Source: CAIZGX01 sp044371675 (lineage in GTDB: Bacteria; Bacteroidota; Bacteroidia; Flavobacteriales_D; Sanyastnellaceae). From it: 27,299 bases of DNA. Below, piece after piece: positions 17,101 to 23,953 of the stretch; the stretch's first letter is position 1, and every line of letters starts with the position of its first letter. The notes under the pieces were generated by a model. That model searched no databases. It was not told where the DNA came from and saw nothing but the letters and a program-made list of their open reading frames with translations. Both the position numbers and the translations under genes were made by a program. The stretch covers positions 1 to 27,299 of the forward strand of contig JBILTF010000026.1 in NCBI GenBank assembly GCA_044371675.1. The letters are read 5' to 3'.

Positions 17101-18592
17101 GGGCTTGTGGTGCGGCAACTCCATCTTGCGACAGTGAACCTACTTGATAGGTTTGTCCGTTCAATGTGTACTCATACGACACACCCAAAACCTCGGCATT
17201 ATTCAGTGATTGCCTCAACGAAATGAATCCTAGACGTGCGTTGTAGCTGTATTCAGACGGAGTCAGTTTTCGAGCGTTTCCTATGCGCTCGTAATGAATT
17301 CCTTGACGCATTCCGTAACCCAAAGCCTGAATGGCGGCATTGGCATTTGAGAAATCTAAGATGTTCTGGTTATTGCTTAAAACATTGAAGAGGTTGTTGT
17401 TTTCATTGTCCGGATTTTGAAGTTGCCCAGGGCTAATCAGAGAAGAGTTATTGTAATCTGTGGAAATGTATTGAGAGTTCTCACCCAAATCAGTAAATGC
17501 CAAAATATTTCTAACATCTTGCGTGTTGGCTTGTTGATTCACCACCCAAACCTCAATACGCGTGATGTTCGCACCGCTATTTACAACAGGCAATGAGGCT
17601 AGAGCATTGTCGTAATTGTCTCTGAAGAATCCTGAAAGAAAGTAGTGTCTATTCGCTTCGTAATTGTCTGCTGCAATATCAAAACGTGTGGTTTGCGCAC
17701 CGCCTTGAACAGTGATTTCTTTTCGTTCACCTTTTTGTTGGGTAAGAATTGTCGTGTTCTTTAGCTTTCCCCATTGCGTTTCAATTTTGGCACCGAACAA
17801 ACCAAGACTGCCGGGCATTAAGCTTCCGGTAAGAGGCAAGGCTACGGTTCCCATTTCAATTTTGCGCATGACTTGATCTTCATCACCGGTGTATTCCACC
17901 TTCATGTTGTTCTCAAAATCGAATGTGCTTTCGGTGTTGTAATTCACCTTTAATTTCATCTTGGTACCGATATTACCAATGACATTCATTTGAATTTTCT
18001 GATCGAAATTAAAGTTAGTGTTCTTCCTCTGGCGTTCGGGAATACGAGGATTTTCGGTCCGCTGAGAATTCAAACCGAACGTTAATTCGGCCGAACCTTG
18101 AGGGCGGATTTCAATTTCATTCGACCCGAAAATATGTTCGAAATTGTCCCCGCCAACTTTAATCACTGGAGCAAATTCTTTGTTTGCCGCAGCCTTGTCG
18201 TCTTTGATTTTGTTCCAATACTTGGAAACATTTTTATCGAGTTGAAAATTTAAAAAATCCTCTTGATCCATCGCGGTGGCTCTACGATAATCGAACTTGT
18301 CCCCAACTTTTTGAATAACTTCATAACGACCCGTTTCTGGATTGTATTCAACAGAATAATGAATATTATTGGGAAGTGGAATTTCAATTCCGCCATTGCC
18401 TTCACTGGGTAAAGGACTGTCGTCGTTCGGCCAGATTGGAGTTACGGTATCCGGTGCAAACACGAAGTTGTGATTTGATTTGGCAATTACCCTCGTTTGA
18501 ACAGAAGTATTTGCCCAAGCCAACCAACCAGAAACACAAAGGGCCATTACGAAAATGGCTCTTGATAGGAGGCGGAGGACAACTTCTTTCAC
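11168..18592 (-). CDS. sprA: SprA/Sov, outer-membrane translocon of the type IX secretion system
   Basis: A 2474-residue exported protein, the size expected of SprA, whose very large outer-membrane beta-barrel is the T9SS conducting channel (known for the family). The start is GTG at 18592; an ATG at codon 16 would remove the basic end of the signal peptide, which is cleaved near AWA-NTS. Recognisable SprA stretches include LPLTGSLMPGSLGLFGAKIETQWGKL, the AYVDDFEGSQSVIDLRS segment, and long alternating strands typical of a barrel to the C-terminus. Two charged low-complexity inserts stand out: a Lys/Asp-rich one at residues 1948-1986 and a Lys/Pro/Gly-rich one near 1660-1690. It begins 4 bases after ruvA and ends in a Gly/Gln-rich tail. 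The two T9SS cargo genes upstream of maeB would be substrates. Confidence 0.96.
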   Translation of the reverse strand: MKEVVLRLLSRAIFVMALCVSGWLAWANTSVQTRVIAKSNHNFVFAPDTVTPIWPNDDSPLPSEGNGGIEIPLPNNIHYSVEYNPETGRYEVIQKVGDKFDYRRATAMDQEDFLNFQLDKNVSKYWNKIKDDKAAANKEFAPVIKVGGDNFEHIFGSNEIEIRPQGSAELTFGLNSQRTENPRIPERQRKNTNFNFDQKIQMNVIGNIGTKMKLKVNYNTESTFDFENNMKVEYTGDEDQVMRKIEMGTVALPLTGSLMPGSLGLFGAKIETQWGKLKNTTILTQQKGERKEITVQGGAQTTRFDIAADNYEANRHYFLSGFFRDNYDNALASLPVVNSGANITRIEVWVVNQQANTQDVRNILAFTDLGENSQYISTDYNNSSLISPGQLQNPDNENNNLFNVLSNNQNILDFSNANAAIQALGYGMRQGIHYERIGNARKLTPSEYSYNARLGFISLRQSLNNAEVLGVSYEYTLNGQTYQVGSLSQDGVAAPQALMLKMLKSSITLVKLTNGDPSPLWKNMMKNVYNLESFGISPENFRLEVWYNNPATGVNMNYIPREPLSGKLLLQVMNLDRIDAQQMPGSDGFFDFVPNASTSGGLIDASTGRVFFPVVEPFGSHLSDQIYAGLGNTPQAAQVVSQVVFQPLYDSTKTAAQIGFPQLNRFRIKGEYQSASGSEISLNALNVPQGAVTVTAGGMRLVEGTDFTVNYNLGKVTILNESIMSSGQPIKVAVESNSMFNLQYKTLIGSRFDYKFSDNLAMGATFMNLKERPLTQKVNAGDDPVNNAMMGFDLNFQKEVPIITKWIDRIPGIQTKEKSTVTFSLEAAKIFPGHSRAISKDGNAYVDDFEGSQSVIDLRSLNQWFLASTPKLQSTLFPEGDFEDSLVYGANRAQLSWYIIDPLFYRNSSYTPPNITADMQSDHRMREVLESEVFPNRQLPSGTPPNITCLDLTYYPEERGMYNYELPNGYSGRTSGLNDNGTLNDPASRWGGIQRALTTTDFETSNVQFIQFWVMDPFHEDSENIQGGDLYFNLGNVSEDIMNDSYMSFENGFPSANNNLPIEQGTWGNYPSPTTFNVVNAFDYTSGNYEQQDIGLDGLNSTAEQSYFANWLLQLQGFLTPDAYAKYQQDPSADNFSYFRSSQADAANLNTVERYKNFNRYEGNSNTNTPDGYPIAATTIPNSEDINQDITLNTIESYFQYKVSLRPNDLGDDNLGRNYITDTFVTTKTTANNEERQIRWYQFKIPIKEYEKRVGSIPDFRSIRYIRMFLKGWEEPVTLRFARLELVRGEWRKYDNTLAGNQEQEINDDPETTFNIAAVNIEENGNREPVPYVVPPGIIREQDVASANLRNLNEQSLSLSVCNLKDGDARATYKNVKYDLRQYKRLRMFAHAEAAGIQSELKDNDVSVFIRLGSDFNENYYEYEVPMSVTPWYTNNDDEIWPAENNFDIKLSDLQNLKINRPSSTSVLSVIDTILDNNVHLSVKGNPNLANITTMMIGIRNPDKDTNPFGVEDDGRGKCATVWVNELRLSEFDEKSGSAAIARLNAQLADFGNLAVSGNISTPGWGAIEQRVQQRQQETKMGLDASSTLQLGKFFPKDWGVQLPMYLGFSENVQTPRYSPLQPDIQMTDLPTLSKPLKQKSQTYTKRRSINFTNVKIAPKKGDPSEKGAGLPSAEDKGKPGTQAAPTSADKPKFYGIDNFSVSYAYNETYFRDINTDWRLQKQYQGSFDYSFTNKPKEFKPLANFPIIKTSKYLKWLKEFNFYAGIKQVSFRTEMNRSYETSRIRNNSLELTGVYSDMLIQTQAQKNWNWTRNYSMKYDLTKNLKTDFTASNIALVGEPRGVINKNDVDWYESYKDSVWSNIQHFGETTTYNHNVGVTYKLPLDKFPLLNFMSADARYGGTFRWDRAPFTQDTLGNTIQNSRQIQLNAQGNFETLYNNVPRLKQALTGKKPDAGKKDAGKKDDPTKKDGFGDDLKKKTEKKDKVDPLDVALRFIMMVRTVNGSYTKNEGLSLPGYANSTSILGLDDQFDGPGIGFLVGQQNTDLMGNPTGRNFATDAANNDWLVQRQSLNIQYNETFTETWNAKMNLEPFRYLKVELSATRQEGKNYNSFFRYDPTIDDYTFQSPMETGNFSASLITWNTAFVKDDKENNYASPIFDQLLANRKEISSRLNNETYQLANPNDSGYYEGFGSLSQDVIIPSFIAAYTGRSTNEVALNPFATKAQPNWKITYDGLTKLPAVKKYFKQFNVTHNYRSTATASYVTNLKYEEFNNLPTGIDQSSEQNYISQQQIGTVTLTESMSPLVGFDMTLKTKKVNDPLIKLEYKRDRTIALGMANYQITETKSNSFVIGLGYKITELPNPFGRKKGSKLPVKLLEKSTLNLRVDFTVRDNFTLIRKIEERQNQVTAGQTLFSVKSSADMAISDKLTLRFFYDHQINKPAISTSFQTSNITTGLAIRFTLNGSGGSNTAQPQGGQ
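12635..12751 (-). other. Lys/Asp-rich insert in sprA (residues 1948-1986)
   Basis: The 39-residue segment contains GKKPDAGKKDAGKKDD and KKKTEKKDK. It includes a degenerate GKKDA-type tandem repeat and poly-A/poly-T runs at the DNA level. It interrupts barrel-like strands and is presumably a loop or turn exposed on one face of the outer membrane. Confidence 0.7.
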
Positions 18593-18596
18593 AATG

Positions 18597-19187
18597 CTAT
18601 ATCTGTTTCAACACCTGTTTAATAAGATTTTCCAATAGCAACTCGCCATTTGTCAGAAGAATTTTATCCAACATTTTTTCAGTTTTGGTCTTGTCTAGGC
18701 CCAATTGGGACAGTGCCACTAACGCATCTTGACGAGTTGTATTGTGAAGTCCGCCAACTTTTTCAACAAAAGTTCCATCGACCTTACCGACCTTGTTGTG
18801 AAGATCTACTAGAATTCTTTCGGCCGTTTTTTCGCCAATGCCTTTGATTCTCTTCAGGGAAGGAAGGTCTTTACTGGCTATTACTTGAATTAGTTCGTTT
18901 ACATTCAAACTTGAAAGGACCATTCGAGCGGTATTCGGACCTACACCGCTTACACTCACCAGTTTCTTGAACAGCTCCTTTTCTTGATCCGAATAAAATC
19001 CATAGAGCACAAAGGAATAATCGTTGCCATTGACATGCAAATGTGTGAAAAGCATGACCTCACCGTTGTTTGGAAGGGCGGAATAGGTGGCCAAACTAAT
19101 GTTCAAAAAATATCCCACTCCATTGCAATCGATTACGGCATGTACCGGTGATTTCTCAATAAGTTGTCCTGTTAACGAGTAGAGCAT
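18597..19187 (-). CDS. ruvA: Holliday junction branch-migration protein RuvA
   Basis: RuvA binds the four-way DNA junction as a tetramer and loads the RuvB motor during recombination and repair. The protein is 196 residues, normal length. Domain I (1-64) is an OB fold starting MLYSLTGQLIEKSP with the conserved GVGYFLNIS; domain II carries the two helix-hairpin-helix motifs, SVSGVGPNTA (78-87) and IKGIGEKTAERIL (114-126); domain III (about 150-196, DALVALSQLGLDKTKTEKML) is the RuvB-binding helix bundle. It begins one base after the malic enzyme stop and ends 4 bases before sprA, so it is sandwiched in an operon of unrelated functions, a recurrent order in Bacteroidota as far as I recall. ruvB and ruvC are not in the window. 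Confidence 0.98.
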   Translation of the reverse strand: MLYSLTGQLIEKSPVHAVIDCNGVGYFLNISLATYSALPNNGEVMLFTHLHVNGNDYSFVLYGFYSDQEKELFKKLVSVSGVGPNTARMVLSSLNVNELIQVIASKDLPSLKRIKGIGEKTAERILVDLHNKVGKVDGTFVEKVGGLHNTTRQDALVALSQLGLDKTKTEKMLDKILLTNGELLLENLIKQVLKQI

Positions 19188-19188
19188 A

Positions 19189-21468
19189 TTATCTGTTTAA
19201 GGTTCCTTTGGCTTGAGCGTCAACTACTGCAATACGAACCATATTCACAATTTCGCGCACAGAGCAGCCCATTTGTAAGATATGATAACTCCTTTTCATT
19301 CCCAATAAAATCGGACCTATAACCTCCATTCCGGCAACTTCTTGAAGAATTTTGTAGCTAATATTTCCAGCAGAAAGATTTGGGAAAATAAGTGTGTTTA
19401 CTTTCGAGTCGGCTAATTTAGAAAATGGAAAATTCTCTTTTCTCATCTCAGGATTAAGGGCGAAATTTGCTTGAATTTCCCCATCAACAATAAGATGAGG
19501 ATGATTGTGATGAAGAATTGAAACCGCTTTGGCGACTTTTTCAGGATCAGAACCGTGTGAAGAACCGAAATTTGAATAGCTCAGCATGGCCATTCTTGGT
19601 GCGATTTTCATTTTTGTCACGGCATCGGCAACTAACAATGTGATGTCTACCAATTGCTCTGCCGTAGGATCTCTGTTCACAGTAGTATCTGCAAAAAACA
19701 TAGGCCCCTTAGGGGTTTGTACGATGTACATTCCGCAAACTGTTTTTATATCTTTCGCAGTTCCAATGGTTTCTAATCCCGGACGAATAACCTTTGCGTA
19801 ATTGCGTGTCATTCCTGAAATCATGGCGTCTGCAACACCCGTTTCAACCATCATTGCTCCAAAATAATTCCGCTCGCGCATAATGCGTGAAGCCTCTGTT
19901 TTGGTAATGCCTTTGCGCATTCTCTTTTGGTAGAAAAACTCGCCATATTTTTCACGCTCTGCTCGATGTGACTCGAGGCGTGGATCTATGATTTCTACAT
20001 CTGCCAAATCCAAATCAAACTCACGAATAAGCTCGCGAATTTTAGACTCTTCTCCTAATAAAATTGGGATGGCAATACCGTCGTCTTTCGCCTGCTCTGC
20101 CGCTTTCAGAATTTTTGGATTATCACCTTCAGCAAAAACAACACGCTTTTTATCTTTTCTTGCGCGCTCTGAAATTCCTCTTGTGAGCGCATTGTCGCGA
20201 CCCATTCTTCCAAGAAGTTCGCTTGCGTAGGCATCCCAGTCTGTGATTGGATTTTTAGCGACTCCACTCTCAATAGCCGCTTTTGCCACGGCTGTTGAAA
20301 CAGCCACCAATAATCTTGGGTCATTTGGCTTTGGAATAATATAATCTTTCCCAAAGGATAGACTTGTAATGTGATAAGCTTCCATTACTTCTTCTGGAAC
20401 AGTAGATTTCGCTAAATCTGCCAAAGCCTTAACAGCAGCCAATTTCATTGCGTCGTTAATCTTTGTTGCACGAACATCCAATGCTCCTCTAAAAATAAAT
20501 GGAAATCCAAGAACGTTATTCACTTGGTTCGGATGATCGCTTCTTCCTGTAGCCATAATGACATCTGGCCTTGCAGCCATCGCTTCTTCATATGGAATTT
20601 CAGGATCGGGGTTAGCCAAAGCAAAAACAACCGGATTGCTTGCCATGGATTGAACCATTTCTGGAGTGACAATATTTCCTTGCGAAAGACCCAAGAATAC
20701 ATCGGCATTTACCAATGCTTCCGCGAGAGATTTTTCATTTGAATCAACTGCAAATCTTTTCTTTCTATGGTCGATATCTTCACGCGAAATGTTAATGAGT
20801 CCTTTCGAATCGAACATGCGAATATTCAGAGGATTCAATCCTAGACCAATCATAGTATTCAAACAACTCAGCGCAGCAGCCCCGGCTCCACTAACGACTA
20901 TTTTTATTTCGCTTAAATTCTTTCCTGCAATTTCCAACGCGTTTAACAAAGCAGCACTCGAGATTATTGCCGTGCCGTGTTGGTCGTCGTGCATGATTGG
21001 AATGTCCAACGCCTCTCTCAAACGCTCTTCAATTTCGAATGCCTCGGGAGCTTTAATATCTTCCAGATTAATACCTCCAAACGTTGGGCTAATATTAATA
21101 ACCGTGTTCACAAAGTCATCTACTTCAGTGGCCTTCATTTCGATATCGATTGAATCGATATCTGCAAATATTTTGAAGAGCATTCCCTTTCCTTCCATAA
21201 CGGGTTTACTGGCTTCTGGACCTAAGTTTCCAAGGCCAAGAATGGCAGTGCCGTTTGAGATAACCGCAACTAAATTTCCCTTACCCGTGTATTTGTATAC
21301 ATCGTCAATATTCGCTGCAATAGCCTTCACCGGCTCTGCAACACCAGGAGAGTAGGCCATTGCCAAATCTCGCTGTGTGCTGTATGGCTTCGTTGGCACT
21401 ATTTCTAATTTCCCTTTCCTACCTAACTCGTGATAATCTAACGCCTCTTTCTTCTTAATTTGCTTCAT
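19189..21468 (-). CDS. maeB: NADP-type malic enzyme with phosphotransacetylase-like C-terminal domain
   Basis: A 759-residue MaeB-type enzyme from the ATG at 21468; a TTG seven codons upstream is less likely. The N-terminal half is the malic domain: AYSPGVAEP, VISNGTAILGLGNLGPEASKPVMEGK, the metal/substrate segment IMHDDQHGTA (about 159-167) and the dinucleotide loop VVSGAGAAALS (about 192-202). The C-terminal half from about residue 430 resembles phosphate acetyltransferase (FFADTTVNRDPTAEQLVDI, MLSYSNFGSSHG), which in MaeB proteins is regulatory, sensing acetyl-CoA, and not catalytic. It decarboxylates malate to pyruvate with NADPH formation. It is the first gene of maeB-ruvA-sprA. Its -7 element seems to lie in the T run of the upstream terminator. 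Confidence 0.97.
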   Translation of the reverse strand: MKQIKKKEALDYHELGRKGKLEIVPTKPYSTQRDLAMAYSPGVAEPVKAIAANIDDVYKYTGKGNLVAVISNGTAILGLGNLGPEASKPVMEGKGMLFKIFADIDSIDIEMKATEVDDFVNTVINISPTFGGINLEDIKAPEAFEIEERLREALDIPIMHDDQHGTAIISSAALLNALEIAGKNLSEIKIVVSGAGAAALSCLNTMIGLGLNPLNIRMFDSKGLINISREDIDHRKKRFAVDSNEKSLAEALVNADVFLGLSQGNIVTPEMVQSMASNPVVFALANPDPEIPYEEAMAARPDVIMATGRSDHPNQVNNVLGFPFIFRGALDVRATKINDAMKLAAVKALADLAKSTVPEEVMEAYHITSLSFGKDYIIPKPNDPRLLVAVSTAVAKAAIESGVAKNPITDWDAYASELLGRMGRDNALTRGISERARKDKKRVVFAEGDNPKILKAAEQAKDDGIAIPILLGEESKIRELIREFDLDLADVEIIDPRLESHRAEREKYGEFFYQKRMRKGITKTEASRIMRERNYFGAMMVETGVADAMISGMTRNYAKVIRPGLETIGTAKDIKTVCGMYIVQTPKGPMFFADTTVNRDPTAEQLVDITLLVADAVTKMKIAPRMAMLSYSNFGSSHGSDPEKVAKAVSILHHNHPHLIVDGEIQANFALNPEMRKENFPFSKLADSKVNTLIFPNLSAGNISYKILQEVAGMEVIGPILLGMKRSYHILQMGCSVREIVNMVRIAVVDAQAKGTLNR

Positions 21469-21486
21469 GTTCTTTCTTTGAGTTTG

Positions 21487-21519
21487 CAAAAATAAAACAA
21501 CCTCGAAAATCGAGGTTGT
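21487..21519 (-). terminator. Terminator of the T9SS cargo gene, overlapping a -7 element for maeB
   Basis: A 10-bp perfect stem (ACAACCTCGA at 21497-21506 with TCGAGGTTGT at 21510-21519), loop AAA, and on the minus strand a T-rich tail TTTTATTTTTG. It terminates the gene at 21542-22255. The tail contains TATTTTTG (21487-21494, minus), an exact TAnnTTTG match, 18 bases ahead of the maeB ATG. Terminator confidence is high; the promoter role is tentative because no -33 element is seen. Confidence 0.8.
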
Positions 21520-21541
21520 CCTTGCTTAAATCTTTCTTGAA

Positions 21542-22255
21542 TTATTCTACAACTAAGCGTAACGTTTCGCTTCCTTTTGAGGTCATTAAAGTGAAGTGGT
21601 AAATACCAGAAGCGAAGTCTTGTGCATTCAAAAGGATGCTGCCTGAATTTCCTTTCACAACAGATTTTTTCACTAATTCGCCTTGAAGATTCGTAATCAA
21701 TAGTTGACCCTGCGTTTCACCAGCGTGAAGTCGGTAGTTGATGAAGCTCAATCCTTTTAAAGGATTACTTCCAACCAACTCAAACTTGGTTGAATTTTGC
21801 TCGGATACTTCCATTGCACAATCCGATTCATAGCAGAAACTAACATTTTGACAAGCTTGATCTGCTGGATTTGCTGTATTGAAAAAGCAATAGCGAATAA
21901 TTGTTTGACCAGGATTACCAAGAGGCTTGTAGTGAGCATAGAACGTGTGATTGGTGTCACTTGCTTGAATTGTCTGCGCTAAAAGCGAAACGTTTGTTGT
22001 TACACCGTAGCAAACTCCCCAACAGAAATAATTCGAAGTACCAGCAACTTCAGCAATTACACTTCTGCTGCATTTTACAGAAATTTGAACATCAGAAATG
22101 TTTGTAACGGGCCATTCGGCAACCATTTCACCTGCTCCTGTTAAGGTTGCAGCGGTGGCATTTACTTGAACCACAGGATTAACCAATTCAATACTTTGGG
22201 CTGACATTCCTAGGAAAGATAGCACCAATCCAAAAAAGACAAGATTTTTTTTCAT
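21542..22255 (-). CDS. Secreted Cys-rich protein with T9SS type A sorting domain
   Basis: 237 residues: a signal peptide (MKKNLVFFGLVLSFLGMSAQ), a central domain of about 130 residues and a C-terminal T9SS sorting domain from about residue 158 (LVGSNPLKGLSFINYRL, QLLITNLQGELVKK, FASGIYHFTLMTSKGSETLRLVVE). Seven cysteines lie in the central part (62, 78, 82, 123, 135, 141, 146), including FCWGVCYG at 77-84, which suggests disulfides or a metal site outside the cell. The central domain resembles others I have seen in Bacteroidota secreted proteins (AHYKPLGNPGQTIIRYCFFN) but I cannot name it. It is transcribed away from the thioredoxin-like cargo gene, which starts 81 bases to the right, and ends in a good terminator. 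A -7 element sits only 4 bases before the ATG. Confidence 0.85.
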   Translation of the reverse strand: MKKNLVFFGLVLSFLGMSAQSIELVNPVVQVNATAATLTGAGEMVAEWPVTNISDVQISVKCSRSVIAEVAGTSNYFCWGVCYGVTTNVSLLAQTIQASDTNHTFYAHYKPLGNPGQTIIRYCFFNTANPADQACQNVSFCYESDCAMEVSEQNSTKFELVGSNPLKGLSFINYRLHAGETQGQLLITNLQGELVKKSVVKGNSGSILLNAQDFASGIYHFTLMTSKGSETLRLVVE

Positions 22256-22259
22256 TTTC

Positions 22260-22267
22260 CAAAGATA
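22260..22267 (-). promoter_or_regulatory. -7 element for the Cys-rich cargo gene, possibly giving a leaderless transcript
   Basis: On the minus strand TATCTTTG, identical to the secG -7 element, ends 4 bases before the ATG at 22255. Transcription usually begins several bases after the -7 element, which would be at or next to the start codon. Confidence 0.5.
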
Positions 22268-22336
22268 TAAAAAGTATTTGGGCGAAATATTTCTTTATAT
22301 TCGTTGCCCTAAAGAAACCTTTTAAAAATTTATTAC

Positions 22337-23857
22337 ATGAAAAAAGCTCTACTATTGATGGTTGTTGCCGTAATGTCGTCAACAATGTCTTTTGCTCAAT
22401 TACCTGCTGGTTCATACGCAGAGAATTTCACAATCACTGACCAATTCGGTGTTTCTCACAACTTGTACAACTACCTAGATCAAGGATACACTGTCTTTCT
22501 TGATGTTTCTGCTACCTGGTGTGGTCCATGTTGGAATTTCCACATTTCTGGTGCCTTGGATGAATTGTATGCAAACCACGGTCCTGCTAATGCTCCTGGA
22601 GTATCTGCTACAACTACTAATGACGTTATGGTAATCTGGATTGACGGTGACGGTGCGACTACTGCTACTGATATGGCAGGTACTGGCTCTAACACAGTCG
22701 GTAACTGGCTAAACCCTTCTGGAACTCCAGTGGATTTTCCAATGGCTAACCCAGCTACTGCTGCAGCCAATGCAATCAATGACGATTATTCTATTAATTA
22801 CTACCCAACCGTTTACCGCATATGCCCTAATCGACTTGTAACAGAAGTTGGTCCAGCGAATGCTACTACGTTATATGCAACTTCAAGTGATTGTGCTCCA
22901 ATTGCTTCACAATTGAACGATCCTTTGATGGTAAGTTACAACGGTGATTTAACTACTTGCAGTAGTGTTGATGTTGCTGTTACAATTCAAAATCACGGGA
23001 CAGCTCCTCTGACTGCTTGCACAATTACCGTGACTGGTGGCACTGCTCCGGTAACATTCGAATGGACTGGAAATTTAGACACATATGCTCTTGAAACAGT
23101 AAATGTTGGTGCCGTTACATTAACAGGCCCTGCAACATTGAACGTTTCAATCACTTCTGCCGATGATGATAATTCTAATAACGCTACAACAGCGCCCATC
23201 ACATTTGCAGCCGATGGAACAACACACGTTAAGATTGATATCTTATTCGATGCTTACCCTGAAGAATCTTCATGGTCTATCACCGACGAAGCGGGTACCG
23301 TAGTTGCTTCTGCTAATTACAGCCCTGCACCTCGTCCAGCTGACTATTCAACTAAAATTGAAAACGTTTACCTTCCTTCAACAGGATGTTACTTCTTCAA
23401 CGCTGCCGATAGCTATGGTGATGGATTTTATGAGTTGCAATATTCAGATGGTGTTGCAAACGGACATATGATCGTTACAACGGTAAGCGATGCCGGTGCT
23501 AATTTCTCTACAGTTTGGAACTATGATGGAACGTATAACTTCTCTGAAGCTTCTGCACCTTCATTAGTGAACACTGTAGTTGGTATCGAAGAAGTTAATC
23601 TTTCTGCTGGTGTTAGCGTTTATCCTAACCCTGCAAATGACTTCATCAATGTTGCCTACGGTTTAACGAACAACAGTGTTGTTAGTGTAGATGTGATTAA
23701 CATTCTTGGAGAGCGTGTTATGACTGAGCACGTTGGCAGCCAAACTGCTGGAAACTACACTTCACGCATAGATGTTTCTGACCTTTCTGCTGGTGTTTAC
23801 ATGTTGAATGTAACTATCAACGGAACAGTTAGCACTGTTCGTGTTTCTGTAAAATAA
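22337..23857 (+). CDS. T9SS-secreted multidomain protein with an N-terminal thioredoxin domain
   Basis: 506 residues. After the signal peptide (cleavage near SFAQ, residue 21) comes a thioredoxin-like domain (about 22-195) with the redox motif WCGPCW at 61-66, identical to classical thioredoxin, and a likely cis-proline in YYPTVYR (156-161). Next is a CARDB-like beta-sandwich (about 196-290, VDVAVTIQNHGTAPLTACTITV), a further beta domain with DSYGDGFYELQYSDG (358-372), and a T9SS type A sorting domain (about 425-506, GVSVYPNPANDFINV ... GVYMLNV). It should therefore be exported by SprA and anchored at the cell surface, an unusual place for a CGPC redox site. Spacing to the divergent Cys-rich cargo gene is 81 bases. 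It ends at a strong terminator. Its redox partner is unknown. Confidence 0.9.
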   Translation: MKKALLLMVVAVMSSTMSFAQLPAGSYAENFTITDQFGVSHNLYNYLDQGYTVFLDVSATWCGPCWNFHISGALDELYANHGPANAPGVSATTTNDVMVIWIDGDGATTATDMAGTGSNTVGNWLNPSGTPVDFPMANPATAAANAINDDYSINYYPTVYRICPNRLVTEVGPANATTLYATSSDCAPIASQLNDPLMVSYNGDLTTCSSVDVAVTIQNHGTAPLTACTITVTGGTAPVTFEWTGNLDTYALETVNVGAVTLTGPATLNVSITSADDDNSNNATTAPITFAADGTTHVKIDILFDAYPEESSWSITDEAGTVVASANYSPAPRPADYSTKIENVYLPSTGCYFFNAADSYGDGFYELQYSDGVANGHMIVTTVSDAGANFSTVWNYDGTYNFSEASAPSLVNTVVGIEEVNLSAGVSVYPNPANDFINVAYGLTNNSVVSVDVINILGERVMTEHVGSQTAGNYTSRIDVSDLSAGVYMLNVTINGTVSTVRVSVK

Positions 23858-23877
23858 TCTTGATTTTATCAAGGAAG

Positions 23878-23908
23878 AAGAGCCGACGATGCGTCGGCTC
23901 TTTTTTTT
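23878..23908 (+). terminator. Rho-independent terminator after the thioredoxin-T9SS gene
   Basis: An 11-bp perfect GC-rich stem (AAGAGCCGACG at 23878-23888 with CGTCGGCTCTT at 23892-23902), a 3-base loop and a T run to 23908. Confidence 0.92.
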
Positions 23909-23933
23909 GGTACAGTCATTGGCTAAAATTTTT

Positions 23934-23941
23934 TACTTTTA
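23934..23941 (+). promoter_or_regulatory. Possible -7 element for the TlpA-like gene
   Basis: TACTTTTA differs from TAnnTTTG in the last base and is 12 bases before the ATG at 23954. Since a strong terminator lies just upstream, this gene needs its own promoter and this is the best candidate. No clear -33 element. Confidence 0.3.
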
Positions 23942-23953
23942 AAAAAAATATTT

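Noticed and set aside
19586..21355. Several long plus-strand open frames opposite maeB
   Set aside because: They are shadows of a highly conserved enzyme gene on the minus strand, with no domain, promoter or start context of their own.
22280..22309. Imperfect inverted repeat GGGC...GCCC in the divergent gap before the thioredoxin-T9SS gene
   Set aside because: Only four outer pairs are perfect and the inner part needs bulges; no convincing operator or riboswitch structure.
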